Origin: Nostoc sp. NIES-4103 | GTDB taxonomy: Bacteria; Cyanobacteriota; Cyanobacteriia; Cyanobacteriales; Nostocaceae | NCBI RefSeq assembly: GCF_002368335.1 | Contig: NZ_AP018288.1 | Span: 3,553,044-3,617,043 of the forward strand | Reading direction: 5' to 3' | Length of the DNA stretch: 64,000 bases | Position numbers and translations under genes: made by a program | The notes under the pieces: model-generated | The model's database searches: none | What the model was told of the DNA's origin: nothing | What the model saw: the letters and a program-made list of their open reading frames with translations, nothing else | In this document: piece by piece, positions 34,270 through 43,520 of the stretch | Layout: every line of letters starts with the position of its first letter | Position numbering within the stretch: the stretch's first letter is position 1

Positions 34270-34341
34270 TGGGGCGTAGCCAAGTGGTAAGGCAGCGGGT
34301 TTTGGTCCCGCCATCCCTAGGTTCGAATCCTAGCGCCCCAG
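34270..34341 (+). tRNA. tRNA-Gln (anticodon TTG)
   Basis: The acceptor arms TGGGGCG and CGCCCCA pair perfectly, followed by discriminator G. The anticodon stem GCGGG/CCCGC holds loop TTTTGGT, anticodon TTG. The T-arm is CTAGGTTCGAATCCTAG. 72 bases; CCA is not encoded. Confidence 0.97.
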
Positions 34342-34440
34342 TTTATAACAGTCCAAGTAACTTGCGTCTGTACTTTAATAAATATTAGTAAAAGGTCAAA
34401 AGGAAAAAACTTTTGACTTTTTACAATTATCAATAACAAG

Positions 34441-34920
34441 TTACTTGTCAGGTGATTTTAAAGCCTCATCTAAAACTTGCCTAGCTTGCTCTGCTTTAGC
34501 TCGTGCTTCCTGGTAACGCACGTTAGCTTGAGCAAAATTTTTGAGAACTTTAAAACCTTCTTTGAGGCGAGTAATTTCCTCTTCAGTGACTGAGTTATCT
34601 GAGAACAGAACATCAATACCCTTGCGAATTTCTAGCGCTTCAGCGCGTGATTCTTGAACTTTCAGCTTGAGTGTAGCTAAGTTGTTCAGAACTTGCACAG
34701 CTTGTGTAATAGCGTCCTCACCACCAGCAGAATCAGTAGTTGGTTCCTTAACCTCAATTAATTGTTGAGGGCCAAATCCCTCTTCTAATTCCGTGGGTAG
34801 CTTACCCGCATCCATCAGTTCCATCAACTGATCCATCGCTTTATCACGGGCTTTGGCTGAATCTTTGCCAGGAACAGTGAGGATAATTTCTGGGCTTTGA
34901 GCGAGAGTATACTGAGCCAT
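34441..34920 (-). CDS. Conserved cyanobacterial protein, coiled-coil, unknown function
   Basis: 159 residues from ATG 34920 (12 further upstream residues are open but unlikely). It begins MAQYTLAQSPEIILTVPGKD and contains ARDKAMDQLMELMDAGKLP. The C-terminal 90 residues are a long charged helix (KVQESRAEALEIRKGIDVLF, then NVRYQEARAKAEQARQVLDE). It is cytoplasmic with no catalytic motif. I recognise the type as conserved across cyanobacteria but know no function. It is divergent from the membrane protein gene at 35142. Confidence 0.8.
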   Translation of the reverse strand: MAQYTLAQSPEIILTVPGKDSAKARDKAMDQLMELMDAGKLPTELEEGFGPQQLIEVKEPTTDSAGGEDAITQAVQVLNNLATLKLKVQESRAEALEIRKGIDVLFSDNSVTEEEITRLKEGFKVLKNFAQANVRYQEARAKAEQARQVLDEALKSPDK

Positions 34921-35141
34921 ATTTAGGATAGAAAAGTTGCTGGTTAACCAAACCAAGGGAAATAATTATAACATGAATAAATTAGTATCTCAAAGTTCAT
35001 AGAATTAAAAATTAAAAATTAAAAACGGTTTTATGACTTTTGCTTAACTGGAATTGGGAATTACTTAACATCCCGCTAAGCCTTTTGGAATAAAACTTTA
35101 TACTTAAGAAAGAGAAAGTAAATTTCAATAGAGGGAGAGCT

Positions 35142-36434
35142 ATGGCTCCTAATCCCACCATCATGCAGGCTGTGGAAAAACTGGGCTACCGCGTCACTAT
35201 TGGTGATGTGGCAACTCAGGCAGGATTGAATGTTGCGGAGGCTGGGCAAGGATTATTAACCCTAGCCTCTGATGCTGGCGGACATTTACAAGTAGCAGAA
35301 ACTGGTGATATCGTTTACCAATTTCCGCGAAATTTTCGGGAAATTCTACGTAAGAAATACTTGCAGTTGCAATTACAGGAATGGTGGAAAAAGCTTTGGG
35401 GAATTATATTTTACCTAATTCGTATTTTCTTTGGAATTTTCTTAATTGCTTCCATTGCCTTAATTATTATTACCATCATCATCATTACCACTGCCAACTC
35501 AGATCGCGATAGTAATAATCGAGATAGTAACTTTGGTGGTGGATTCTTCTTTTTTCCAGATTTATTCTGGTACTTGAGTCCAAATTATGACACTCACTAC
35601 CAAGAACGGAGACAAACAAGGCACCACCAAAGCAACCTCAATTTTTTTGAGGCTGTATTCTCGTTTTTATTTGGGGACGGTAATCCTAACGCCAACTTAG
35701 AAGAACGCCGCTGGCAAGAAATTGCTGCTGTCATTCGTAGTCATCGTGGTGCAGTGGTAGCAGAACAAATTGCCCCATATCTTGATGACATCGGTGAAGT
35801 ATATAGACAAGAGTATGAAGATTATATGCTGCCCGTTTTGATTCGATTCAACGGACAACCAACAGTAAGTCCTGAAGGACAGATTGTATATTACTTCCCA
35901 GAGTTACAAGTAAGTGCCACTAAACGGCGTCGTCAATCAATACCAGCATATCTAGAGGAATTGCCTTGGCGTTTTAGTGCAGCTAGTTCAGGGCAGATTA
36001 TGTTGAGTGCTGGGTTAGGTATAGTCAATTTTGTCGGTGCATTAGTACTGGGAAGTTTGTTAAGAGATGGTACAGTTGCGGCCCAGTTAGGTGGATTAGT
36101 AGCTTTTGTACAAGGAATTTATTGGCTACTGTTAGCTTACGGAATAGGTTTTTTGGGTGTACCTTTAGTGCGTTATTTTTGGATTCAGTGGCGTAATCGC
36201 AAAATTGTTGCCCGCAATCGCGATCGCAGTTCTCGCTCCAATCTATTATCAAATCCAGATGCAGCTTTAGTGCAAAAAATTGACTACGCCCGTCAGTTTG
36301 CCACAGAAAAAGTGATCGGCAAAGAAGATTTAGTCTACTCCACTGAAACTGACTTACTCGAACAAGAAGTTGAACATTCTGCACAAATTGACGCTGAATG
36401 GCAAAAGCGACTTGAACGAGGGAGTGGGGAATAG
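35142..36434 (+). CDS. Conserved cyanobacterial/plastid-type membrane protein, unknown function
   Basis: 430 residues from ATG 35142 with agggagag upstream. The N-terminal 65 residues look like a winged-helix-type domain (MQAVEKLGYRVTIGDVATQA). Two adjacent membrane segments lie at about 86-115, then a Phe-rich low-complexity stretch (GGGFFFFPDLFWY). A soluble middle domain includes EERRWQEIAAVIRSHRGAVVAEQIAPYLD. Two further membrane segments lie at about 290-345, with a charged C-terminus. Similar proteins occur in plant chloroplasts. The function is unknown. Confidence 0.8.
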   Translation: MAPNPTIMQAVEKLGYRVTIGDVATQAGLNVAEAGQGLLTLASDAGGHLQVAETGDIVYQFPRNFREILRKKYLQLQLQEWWKKLWGIIFYLIRIFFGIFLIASIALIIITIIIITTANSDRDSNNRDSNFGGGFFFFPDLFWYLSPNYDTHYQERRQTRHHQSNLNFFEAVFSFLFGDGNPNANLEERRWQEIAAVIRSHRGAVVAEQIAPYLDDIGEVYRQEYEDYMLPVLIRFNGQPTVSPEGQIVYYFPELQVSATKRRRQSIPAYLEELPWRFSAASSGQIMLSAGLGIVNFVGALVLGSLLRDGTVAAQLGGLVAFVQGIYWLLLAYGIGFLGVPLVRYFWIQWRNRKIVARNRDRSSRSNLLSNPDAALVQKIDYARQFATEKVIGKEDLVYSTETDLLEQEVEHSAQIDAEWQKRLERGSGE

Positions 36435-36562
36435 GGAGTAGGGAGTAGGGAGTAGGGAATTGGGGATTGGGAAAGATTTTCCTAGTCACCAGTCACCAGT
36501 CACCAGTCCCCAGTCACCAGTCACCAGTCCCCAGTCCCCAGTCACCAGTCCCCAGTCCCCAA
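36421..36562. repeat. Repeat tract between convergent genes (gggagta and tcaccag/tccccag units)
   Basis: gggagta units at 36425-36457, then about eleven TCACCAG/TCCCCAG heptamers at 36484-36559. The C-terminal codons of the upstream gene run into the first tract. Confidence 0.85.
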
Positions 36563-37708
36563 TTACTTCGCCTGAATTGCTGTTAGGGCTACACCTTGGT
36601 AATAATGTCCTAAAATTTGTCGGTGGTTTACTCCTTGTCTAGCCAGATTATACGCTCCCCACTGACTCATACCTAAACCATGACCGAAGCCAAGCCCTTG
36701 CAGTACAAAACTGCCATCTGCTCCTTTGGAAACGCTAAAACGGGTGCTTTTAAGTCTGAGGGCTGTGCGTACTTCCTCGCCTTTTAATACTCTAGTACCT
36801 CTGTCGCCGACAATTTTTAAGGCTTTCACACTGCGGAAAGGAGAGTAGCTTTCGGCAATCATCTGTTTGACATTGCCGACACCAGAAATTCTAGCGCTAA
36901 CTTCAGCAGGCGAGAAGGTTTTCACCCAATTACACTCGCTGATATTTTGATCGTAGTCCTGAACAGCACGCAGGTAAGGCAGAGTATTTCCCCAAACATC
37001 TTCTACGTTTTCAGTGTGTCCTCCAGAACAAGCATGGAAGACTGAGAGAATAATCTTATTGTTGTAAGTTAGTACCTGTCCGGCTGTACCATCGACTGCG
37101 GCGTAAGTACTGGGAGATTCACTGATGACACCTTTGTAAATTTGCCAGCGATCTGGACTATCACCTAAATCATAAACGGGATTATTACGCTGTTTTTCCC
37201 GCTCGTGGAGGGCATAGGTACGGGCTGCGATCGCTTGGGCTTTTAAGGCTTCTTGGGGCCACCTAGTATCCATTTCACCACCGAGGACACTATAAAGATA
37301 TTCTTCTGTATCCACCCAGTTGACAGCGGTTAAACCTTTTTGTGTGGGTACAACCAAAGTTCTACCCCGATACCAGCGATCGCCAATATAAACGAATCCT
37401 TTACCTGTCGGTTCAATCCAAAATAAACCAGACTGCCACTTATCTAAAGCAACTCCCCCAGGAATAGCTTGAGCATAAAAAGCACTCATTCCTGGCAATT
37501 GCCCAAGAGTACGACCAGTACTATCCTTAACAAGTGCAGTCGTAGAACTACCGACTTTCACCTGATTTACTCCCCTTTCGATAGCCACCCGCAGAATTAC
37601 AGATGCTTGAGCAGGAGCAACCAAAGCTATCCAAAAGAACAGACCTACCCACCAATGACGTACTTTAATCTGGGAAAATAGAGAGCCTAAGAAAAGTTGG
37701 AATTTCAT
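36563..37708 (-). CDS. SpoIID/LytB domain protein, probable lytic transglycosylase or amidase enhancer
   Basis: 381 residues from ATG 37708. The signal peptide (about 1-36) ends APAQA. SpoIID motifs are present: VLGGEMDTRWPQEALKAQAI with the catalytic-type Glu, ARTYALHE, the substrate-groove HACSGGHTENVEDVWG and the C-terminal GFGHGLGMSQWGAYNLA. In Bacillus SpoIID cleaves denuded glycan strands. In cyanobacteria the family presumably remodels peptidoglycan in the periplasm. It stands alone on the minus strand. Confidence 0.92.
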   Translation of the reverse strand: MKFQLFLGSLFSQIKVRHWWVGLFFWIALVAPAQASVILRVAIERGVNQVKVGSSTTALVKDSTGRTLGQLPGMSAFYAQAIPGGVALDKWQSGLFWIEPTGKGFVYIGDRWYRGRTLVVPTQKGLTAVNWVDTEEYLYSVLGGEMDTRWPQEALKAQAIAARTYALHEREKQRNNPVYDLGDSPDRWQIYKGVISESPSTYAAVDGTAGQVLTYNNKIILSVFHACSGGHTENVEDVWGNTLPYLRAVQDYDQNISECNWVKTFSPAEVSARISGVGNVKQMIAESYSPFRSVKALKIVGDRGTRVLKGEEVRTALRLKSTRFSVSKGADGSFVLQGLGFGHGLGMSQWGAYNLARQGVNHRQILGHYYQGVALTAIQAK

Positions 37709-37887
37709 GCTGATCAGCTAAATCACATTAGTATGCGTTTGACGCTCCTGAATATAGCGTCTACTACTCAAGATGAGACAGTTCTCCAGTCTAGGAGGTT
37801 GCCGCCTTTTACTAATTATGCATTCACTCTCAAGAGTTGGGAGATTTTAATTTTAGGCACACATTAGCTTAACTAATCTTCTGGTGA

Positions 37888-39099
37888 TCAAGCATTATCA
37901 GTAGGTTGTTCTGTATCAGTTGGAGTTTCTGCCATCCAATTATCACCTGAATCGGGAGGGTCAGAAACTATGACAAACTCAGTCTCTTTTGTATGTTCAT
38001 GTCCCCATTCATCCATCACATCTTTAATCAACACTTCTTGCAGCCAAATCTTGGCAACAACAGTTAGGGGTAGTGCCAGAAATAATCCTAAAAAGCCAAA
38101 GAAAGTCACGAAAAATACCTGAGAAATTAAAGTCACGGCTGGTAGCAATGATACTTGATGCGCCATGACAATAGGTGTGATGAAGTTACTTTCAGTCTGT
38201 TGAATAATAAAGTAGAGAATCAACACAGCAACTACTTTCCAGGGAGCATCCAATAAAGCGATCGCCATTGCTGGCACTACACTCATAGTTGGGCCCAAGT
38301 TGGGAATCAAGTTTAAAAATCCTGCCAAAACTCCTAAAGCCAGTGCAGCCTTGACACGCAAAAGAGATAAGCCCACGACACTCATCAGTCCCACTACACC
38401 CATGGCAATGAGAGCGCCTGTTATCCAACCCTCCAATGAGATTTCGCATTTATCTAAAATCCCATCTACCCGTCGCCGATAAAATGAGGGGAAAACCCGC
38501 ACAAACACTTTGCGGTAAGCTTGGGGGTCAGCTAAGAGCATTGCTGTTGAAACGAGTACCAAAAGCACCTTGACGACAACTTCCAAAGAGCCAGTAACTA
38601 AGGCAACAGAGCCTCCCAATACTCGATTAATGAAAGGCTGTGCTTGCTGGATGAGGCTGTTAAGATCTGGGATGTAGGGAACCAATTGACTAGGAATACG
38701 AGTTCTCAGTTGGTCAAGCCAACTATTGAAACGCTGAAATCCTTGGGGAACCCGATAAGTTAGTTCGTTAAATTGTTGTACAAAAGGTGGGACAATCAGC
38801 CAGAAAAAACCGATGATCACTATGAAAAAGATAGCTACCGACAAAGTGACAGCTAATCCACGCTTCATACCTGAGCGTTGGAAGCGTTTTGCTAGCCGAT
38901 TTAAGGTAGTGGCTAAAACCACAGCGGCAAACATCAGCAAAAGCACTTCCCGAATTTGCCACAAAATGTACAAAGAGAGAACTATGGCGATTAAGCCGAT
39001 CCATTGACCAAGGTTCACAGGCTGACTCCCAGCGGATGGTGAGATGCAATTTCTGTTTGATGGAGCTAGGTTAGCTGATCTTAGTATCTTCTGCCTCAA
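37888..39099 (-). CDS. AI-2E family transporter (PerM type)
   Basis: Up to 403 residues from TTG 39099. GTG 39018 is a possible shorter start just before the first membrane segment. The AI-2E/PerM architecture is clear: a pair of N-terminal helices, LAVTLSVAIFFIVIIGFFWL, a soluble loop of about 100 residues (QFNELTYRVPQGFQRFNSWL), then four to five more helices with LGVLAGFLNLIPNLGPTMS and FITPIVMAHQVSLLP. Members include quorum-signal exporters and Na+/H+ antiporters, so the substrate cannot be named. It lies 9 bases downstream of the small gene 39109-39300 and is probably co-transcribed. Confidence 0.9.
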   Translation of the reverse strand: MRQKILRSANLAPSNRNCISPSAGSQPVNLGQWIGLIAIVLSLYILWQIREVLLLMFAAVVLATTLNRLAKRFQRSGMKRGLAVTLSVAIFFIVIIGFFWLIVPPFVQQFNELTYRVPQGFQRFNSWLDQLRTRIPSQLVPYIPDLNSLIQQAQPFINRVLGGSVALVTGSLEVVVKVLLVLVSTAMLLADPQAYRKVFVRVFPSFYRRRVDGILDKCEISLEGWITGALIAMGVVGLMSVVGLSLLRVKAALALGVLAGFLNLIPNLGPTMSVVPAMAIALLDAPWKVVAVLILYFIIQQTESNFITPIVMAHQVSLLPAVTLISQVFFVTFFGFLGLFLALPLTVVAKIWLQEVLIKDVMDEWGHEHTKETEFVIVSDPPDSGDNWMAETPTDTEQPTDNA

Positions 39100-39108
39100 G
39101 AATTTGAG

Positions 39109-39300
39109 TTAATTTTGCTTTTGACTTTGGAATCGCCACAGTAAAGCGATCGCCATGATTACGTTCGGCATCAAAATTATAAGTAAGGCATTAGTTGCTG
39201 TTGCCGGAATCAAGAAACTCGGCCCTATGTACTTAATCAATAGCGACAGCACAGCCGAAAGTACAAGCAATTTCATCACAAATCCTAGCTGATTTTCCAT
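39109..39300 (-). CDS. Small two-helix membrane protein
   Basis: 63 residues from ATG 39300. It begins MENQLGFVMKLLVLSAVLSL and has a second hydrophobic segment (ATNALLIILMPNVIMAIALL) and a basic tail. Two membrane helices fill most of the length. It sits directly upstream of the AI-2E family gene in the same direction. Function unknown; an accessory subunit is possible from position only. Confidence 0.65.
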   Translation of the reverse strand: MENQLGFVMKLLVLSAVLSLLIKYIGPSFLIPATATNALLIILMPNVIMAIALLWRFQSQKQN

Positions 39301-39532
39301 AAAAGTACGGCAATACACATTTTCCTGTGGGGTATATACGAATTAAAGCTGTTGCCTCTAGTTTCTACAATAGACCTACAGATACAAACCTTTACAATTC
39401 ACGCTTCTCTCCATGAAGAGCAGGGGAGCAGGGGTGATGGGGTGATGGGGAGAAATAACTAATGTCCAATGCCCAATTCCCGATGCCCCATGCCCCATTT
39501 CCAATTCCCAATTCCTTCGAGGATACATCAAA

Positions 39533-41470
39533 ATGCCTGTTGAAACTAATAAAAAAAGACAAATCAAACCGCCGAGGGTTCGGCAGTTTGGAGGCAGTTT
39601 ACTGATTCTGTTAACTCTTCTATTACTGCTTAACTTTATTGTTCCTAGCTTTTTTGGGCCACGATTGCCACAAGTTCCTTATAGTGACTTTATCGCTCAA
39701 GTGCAAGCAGGTAAAGTCGATAAGGCGATTATAGGTGGCGATCGCATTCAATATTCCATTAAAAGCGAAACTCCCGATGGCAAGGTTGTTGAACAGGTAT
39801 TTGCTACTACACCAATCGCCATTGATCTAGATTTACCTAGAATTCTTCGCGACAATAAAGTTGAGTTTGCTGCACCACCACCAGACCAAAATGGCTGGAT
39901 TGGTACTTTACTTAGCTGGGTTGCGCCACCGTTAATTTTCTTTGGAATTTGGGGCTTTTTAATCAATCGCCAAGGTGGTGGCCCCGCTGCACTCACAGTC
40001 GGTAAAAGCAAAGCTCGCATTTACTCAGAAGGTAGTACTGGTGTCAAATTCCCAGATGTGGCTGGTGTAGATGAAGCCAAGGCGGAATTGGAAGAAATTG
40101 TTGATTTTCTCAAAAACGCATCTAAGTATACCACATTAGGGGCGAAAATTCCCAAAGGTGTATTGTTGGTAGGGCCTCCAGGGACAGGTAAAACACTGCT
40201 GGCAAAAGCGATCGCTGGTGAAGCTGGCGTTCCCTTCTTCAGCATTTCTGGTTCGGAATTTATTGAACTGTTCGTGGGTGTAGGTGCAGCTAGAGTCCGC
40301 GATTTGTTTGAACAAGCCAAGCAACAAGCGCCCTGTATTGTCTTTATTGATGAATTAGATGCACTGGGTAAATCTCGCGGCGGTGCTGGTGGTTTTGTTG
40401 GTGGTAACGATGAACGCGAACAAACCCTTAACCAGTTACTCACCGAGATGGATGGTTTTGATGCCAACACAGGCGTGATTATTATCGCCGCTACCAACCG
40501 TCCCGAAGTTCTCGACCCTGCTTTACGCCGTCCCGGTCGCTTTGACCGTCAAGTGGTAGTTGATCGCCCTGATAAAATCGGTCGTGAAGCAATTCTCAAA
40601 GTCCATGCCAGAAACGTTAAATTGGCTGATGATGTAGATTTGGGTGTGATTGCCGTTAGAACTCCTGGATTTGCTGGCGCAGATTTAGCGAATCTTGTCA
40701 ATGAAGCTGCACTGTTAGCTGCAAGACAAAATCGCCAAGCTGTAGTTATGGCAGATTTCAACGAAGCCATTGAAAGGTTAGTGGCTGGCTTAGAAAAACG
40801 CTCTCGTGTATTGAATGAAACTGAGAAAAAGACCGTTGCTTATCACGAAGTTGGTCACGCCATCATTGGTGCATTAATGCCTGGTGCGGGTAAAGTCGAA
40901 AAAATATCCGTGGTTCCCCGTGGTGTGGGTGCTTTGGGTTATACAATACAGATGCCTGAAGAAGACCGCTTCTTGATGGTTGAAGATGAGATTCGCGGGC
41001 GTATTGCCACACTTTTGGGTGGACGTTCTGCTGAAGAAATCGTCTTTGGCAAGGTTTCCACTGGTGCTTCTGACGACATTCAAAAAGCCACCGACTTAGC
41101 AGAACGGTACATCACTTTGTACGGCATGAGCGATAAACTTGGGCCAGTGGCGTTTGAGAAAATTCAACAGCAATTTCTCGAAGGTTACGGTAACCCACGT
41201 CGTTCAATTAGTCCGAAAGTGGCTGAGGAAATTGACCGCGAAGTGAAGCAGATAGTAGATAATGCTCATCATATCGCCTTGAGTATTCTGCAAACTAACC
41301 GCGACTTGTTAGAAGAGACAGCACAGGAACTTCTGCAAAAAGAAATTTTAGAAGGTTCTCAACTGCGCGAACGTCTCCAGCAAGCCAAAGCACCAGAAGA
41401 ACTCAATGAATGGTTGCGTTCAGGTAAATTATCGGAAGATCAGCCATTGTTGCAATCGATTCTGAATTAA
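39533..41470 (+). CDS. ftsH: ATP-dependent zinc metalloprotease FtsH
   Basis: 645 residues from ATG 39533. Membrane segments lie at about 20-40 and 125-143, with the FtsH extracellular domain between. The AAA module has Walker A GPPGTGKT (214-221), Walker B VFIDEL (270-275) and the second-region ATNRPEVLDPALRRPGRFDR. The M41 protease has zinc motif HEVGH (438-442). Cyanobacterial FtsH hexamers degrade damaged membrane proteins, including photosystem II D1. There are usually four paralogues; I do not assign which one this is. A HIP1-based terminator follows the stop codon. Confidence 0.97.
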   Translation: MPVETNKKRQIKPPRVRQFGGSLLILLTLLLLLNFIVPSFFGPRLPQVPYSDFIAQVQAGKVDKAIIGGDRIQYSIKSETPDGKVVEQVFATTPIAIDLDLPRILRDNKVEFAAPPPDQNGWIGTLLSWVAPPLIFFGIWGFLINRQGGGPAALTVGKSKARIYSEGSTGVKFPDVAGVDEAKAELEEIVDFLKNASKYTTLGAKIPKGVLLVGPPGTGKTLLAKAIAGEAGVPFFSISGSEFIELFVGVGAARVRDLFEQAKQQAPCIVFIDELDALGKSRGGAGGFVGGNDEREQTLNQLLTEMDGFDANTGVIIIAATNRPEVLDPALRRPGRFDRQVVVDRPDKIGREAILKVHARNVKLADDVDLGVIAVRTPGFAGADLANLVNEAALLAARQNRQAVVMADFNEAIERLVAGLEKRSRVLNETEKKTVAYHEVGHAIIGALMPGAGKVEKISVVPRGVGALGYTIQMPEEDRFLMVEDEIRGRIATLLGGRSAEEIVFGKVSTGASDDIQKATDLAERYITLYGMSDKLGPVAFEKIQQQFLEGYGNPRRSISPKVAEEIDREVKQIVDNAHHIALSILQTNRDLLEETAQELLQKEILEGSQLRERLQQAKAPEELNEWLRSGKLSEDQPLLQSILN

Positions 41471-41488
41471 TTATTTTAGATGGAATTG

Positions 41489-41526
41489 AAAAGCGATCGC
41501 TCTAAAAATGGGGCGATCGCTTTTTT
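41489..41526 (+). terminator. ftsH terminator built from two HIP1 octamers
   Basis: AAAAGCGATCGC (41489-41500) pairs with GCGATCGCTTTT, followed by two more T (41513-41526); 12-base loop. Both arms contain a complete GCGATCGC palindrome. Confidence 0.8.
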
Positions 41527-41898
41527 GATACTCAGTTTATAAGGTCTACAAAAATGCTTGATATAGCCGTGATGATCGTAATTGGTGAATGCGATCGCCG
41601 ATCTTGTAACCCACTTTCCGCACCCTAAAGTGTCACACTACGAATTTTCGGCTTTTGGGGTTTTGTGGATGTGCGATCGCAATCCTGATTTGATGTTTTT
41701 GTATTAAATGCAACTTTTAAATCCAATAAAAATACGAAAAAACCGATTGTGACAGTCGGGGGTGCGGAATGTCGGTTGTAAGATGGGTAAATGGACATGA
41801 TTCAGAAGTGCGATCGCGATCGAATAATCAGAATCATCCCGTGGTAACGTCTTAATTTCGCCCCTGAGCAACGCGAGTACAAATATTCAAACCGAAAC
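41527..41898. other. Intergenic region, no gene seen
   Basis: 372 bases with several HIP1 sites (near 41590, 41674, 41812) and no convincing reading frame. It lies between convergent ftsH and the Uma2 gene. Confidence 0.6.
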
Positions 41899-42513
41899 TT
41901 ACAAAGCAGAATCAAAAATTTGTTGTGCTGTCAAGTTGAGTTCGGGGAATAAAGGTGATGCAATTAAATTATTTTCCCTAAATACAGTCATTTGATAATC
42001 TCCATCAACCAATTCGCAAATTGTAATGGTTTGTTGTTTAGGATTACCAGTAAATCTTTTGCCACCGATCGCAGCATAGTCTACAATCCAATATTCAGGA
42101 ATCCCCATTTCTTCGTAATCCCTGAACTTGTCATAGTAGTCGTCTCGCCAGTTGGTGCTAACAACTTCAACAGCCAGTGGGATAGATGCAGCTTGAATAA
42201 CAGTCGATTGCTTACTCCACAGAGGTTCATTCACGAGATTGTCATGATTTAATAGCAAAATGTCGGGTGAATAAGTTGAGTTATTGCTCTGAATTTTGAC
42301 AAAAGCCGTTTTGGGGATGCGAAACGGAAGTCCAATTTGCAAGAACTGGAAGGTTATCTGTGCTGCCAAGAATCCAACTACATTTTCGTGTTCACCAGTT
42401 GGGGGTGGTATTTCTACAATGACTGCTTTATGTAGTTCGTATCGTACCCCGTTTGAGGGATACCACTCGATAAATTTTTCAAAGGTTACTAACTGGGGTA
42501 GGCTTTGAGTCAT
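41899..42513 (-). CDS. Uma2 family PD-(D/E)XK nuclease-like protein
   Basis: 204 residues from ATG 42513, with GGAGG 7-11 bases upstream deciding this start. The Uma2 core is visible: TFEKFIEWYPSNGVRYELHK, TYSPDILLLNHDN, IPLAVEVVSTNWRDDYYDK and MGIPEYWIVDY. Asp, Glu and Lys fit a PD-(D/E)XK active site. Uma2 proteins are extremely multiplied in cyanobacteria. Their function is not established; links to restriction or mobile-element biology are suggested by fold only. Confidence 0.9.
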   Translation of the reverse strand: MTQSLPQLVTFEKFIEWYPSNGVRYELHKAVIVEIPPPTGEHENVVGFLAAQITFQFLQIGLPFRIPKTAFVKIQSNNSTYSPDILLLNHDNLVNEPLWSKQSTVIQAASIPLAVEVVSTNWRDDYYDKFRDYEEMGIPEYWIVDYAAIGGKRFTGNPKQQTITICELVDGDYQMTVFRENNLIASPLFPELNLTAQQIFDSAL

Positions 42514-42890
42514 AGTTACCACCTCCACATATATTTGACTTTATCATCGCCACGCCTGGATTGTGCCGCAAGCTCAGAAAAAATGCGTAGACACGGAGCA
42601 GCTTGTCGTAGATATCGCTTGATATTGCCTTGGCAGTGGGATAATTTGTAGGGCGATCGCGCTGGCACCAATCCAACTGATAATACTTTTTTTTCACTTG
42701 TGAGAAATCCGGGTCTAGTGTCTATTCTGGCCACTGGGCGTGGGCGCGTCTGTATAATGGCCAGAATAGACACGTCCAGTGAACAATCAGACTTGGTACG
42801 CTTGAGAAGTGGTTGCACTGGAGGAGGTGTCACTCGACAGCCACTTTGCGCCTACCTAATTTTGTTCCAGTACACATTTGTTTGGTAAGA
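42514..42890. other. Intergenic region with a perfect 16-bp inverted repeat
   Basis: 377 bases between the Uma2 gene and the PAP gene. It contains the inverted repeat described at 42718-42773. Short frames here have no recognisable product. Confidence 0.6.
42718..42773. repeat. Perfect 16-bp inverted repeat
   Basis: GTGTCTATTCTGGCCA (42718-42733) and TGGCCAGAATAGACAC (42758-42773) with a 24-base loop. Flanking CTGGGCGTG and CACGTCCAG may pair further. Confidence 0.8.
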
Positions 42891-43520
42891 CTATTTTGAA
42901 AGCGATGCATCACGACGAAATACAAATAAATTATTTGTTGCGCCTCGTCCTATCCTAATTTCTTCATCTAAGTAGGAGGTCAACCAGAAAGCTTCTTTCT
43001 GTAAGAATTCTAATACTGGTATATTCAATTGAGGAAAACTCCAATTAGACAAGCCAAAGGGTTTTACTACTTGGATAGCAAATGAGTTAAAAGATACTTT
43101 GGCAGTTTTTTCATCTGCCTCCATTTTCCAGTATCCATTAGCCTCTAACTGCCACTCACCTAAAATAGGTAATTTAAGCAAGGCACGATTAGAAGCTGAA
43201 ATTTTTCTAGTATTACTATCAGTTAAACTTTGCCACACACGCTTGATTTCAATTCCTTTCCAAAGATCTTGAATTGATGCAAGCTGACGTGTAACTACTG
43301 TGCCATTAGAGGTATATATTAACTCCCACTCACCGAATAAAAAAGGGAGATAATCAGATGCAAGTGGCTGTGTGATTGGATTTATGATTTCCAATTGTCG
43401 CACGAGTTTATCGATAGACTCATCAGAGTTTGGAAATAAGCTCTGGTGTAGTTCTAATCTTTCTATGCGTTGTACAAGTTCGGCTTTTAAGCTAAGTCTC
43501 GTTGCGTTATCCTCTACCAT
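42891..43520 (-). CDS. PAP/fibrillin family protein
   Basis: 209 residues from ATG 43520. The plastid-lipid-associated protein domain covers most of the length: LRRQLEI-type helix, PLASDYLPFLFGEWELIYTS, then the beta-rich core ending VLEFLQKEAFWLTSYLDEEI and the typical IRIGRGATNNLFVFRR. Fibrillins bind lipids at thylakoids or plastoglobules and protect photosystems. The cyanobacterial members are thylakoid-associated. It is monocistronic. Confidence 0.92.
   Translation of the reverse strand: MVEDNATRLSLKAELVQRIERLELHQSLFPNSDESIDKLVRQLEIINPITQPLASDYLPFLFGEWELIYTSNGTVVTRQLASIQDLWKGIEIKRVWQSLTDSNTRKISASNRALLKLPILGEWQLEANGYWKMEADEKTAKVSFNSFAIQVVKPFGLSNWSFPQLNIPVLEFLQKEAFWLTSYLDEEIRIGRGATNNLFVFRRDASLSK

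Noticed and set aside
36484..36562. Short regular repeats that could suggest CRISPR
   Set aside because: Seven-base tandem units with no spacers; a cyanobacterial short tandem repeat.
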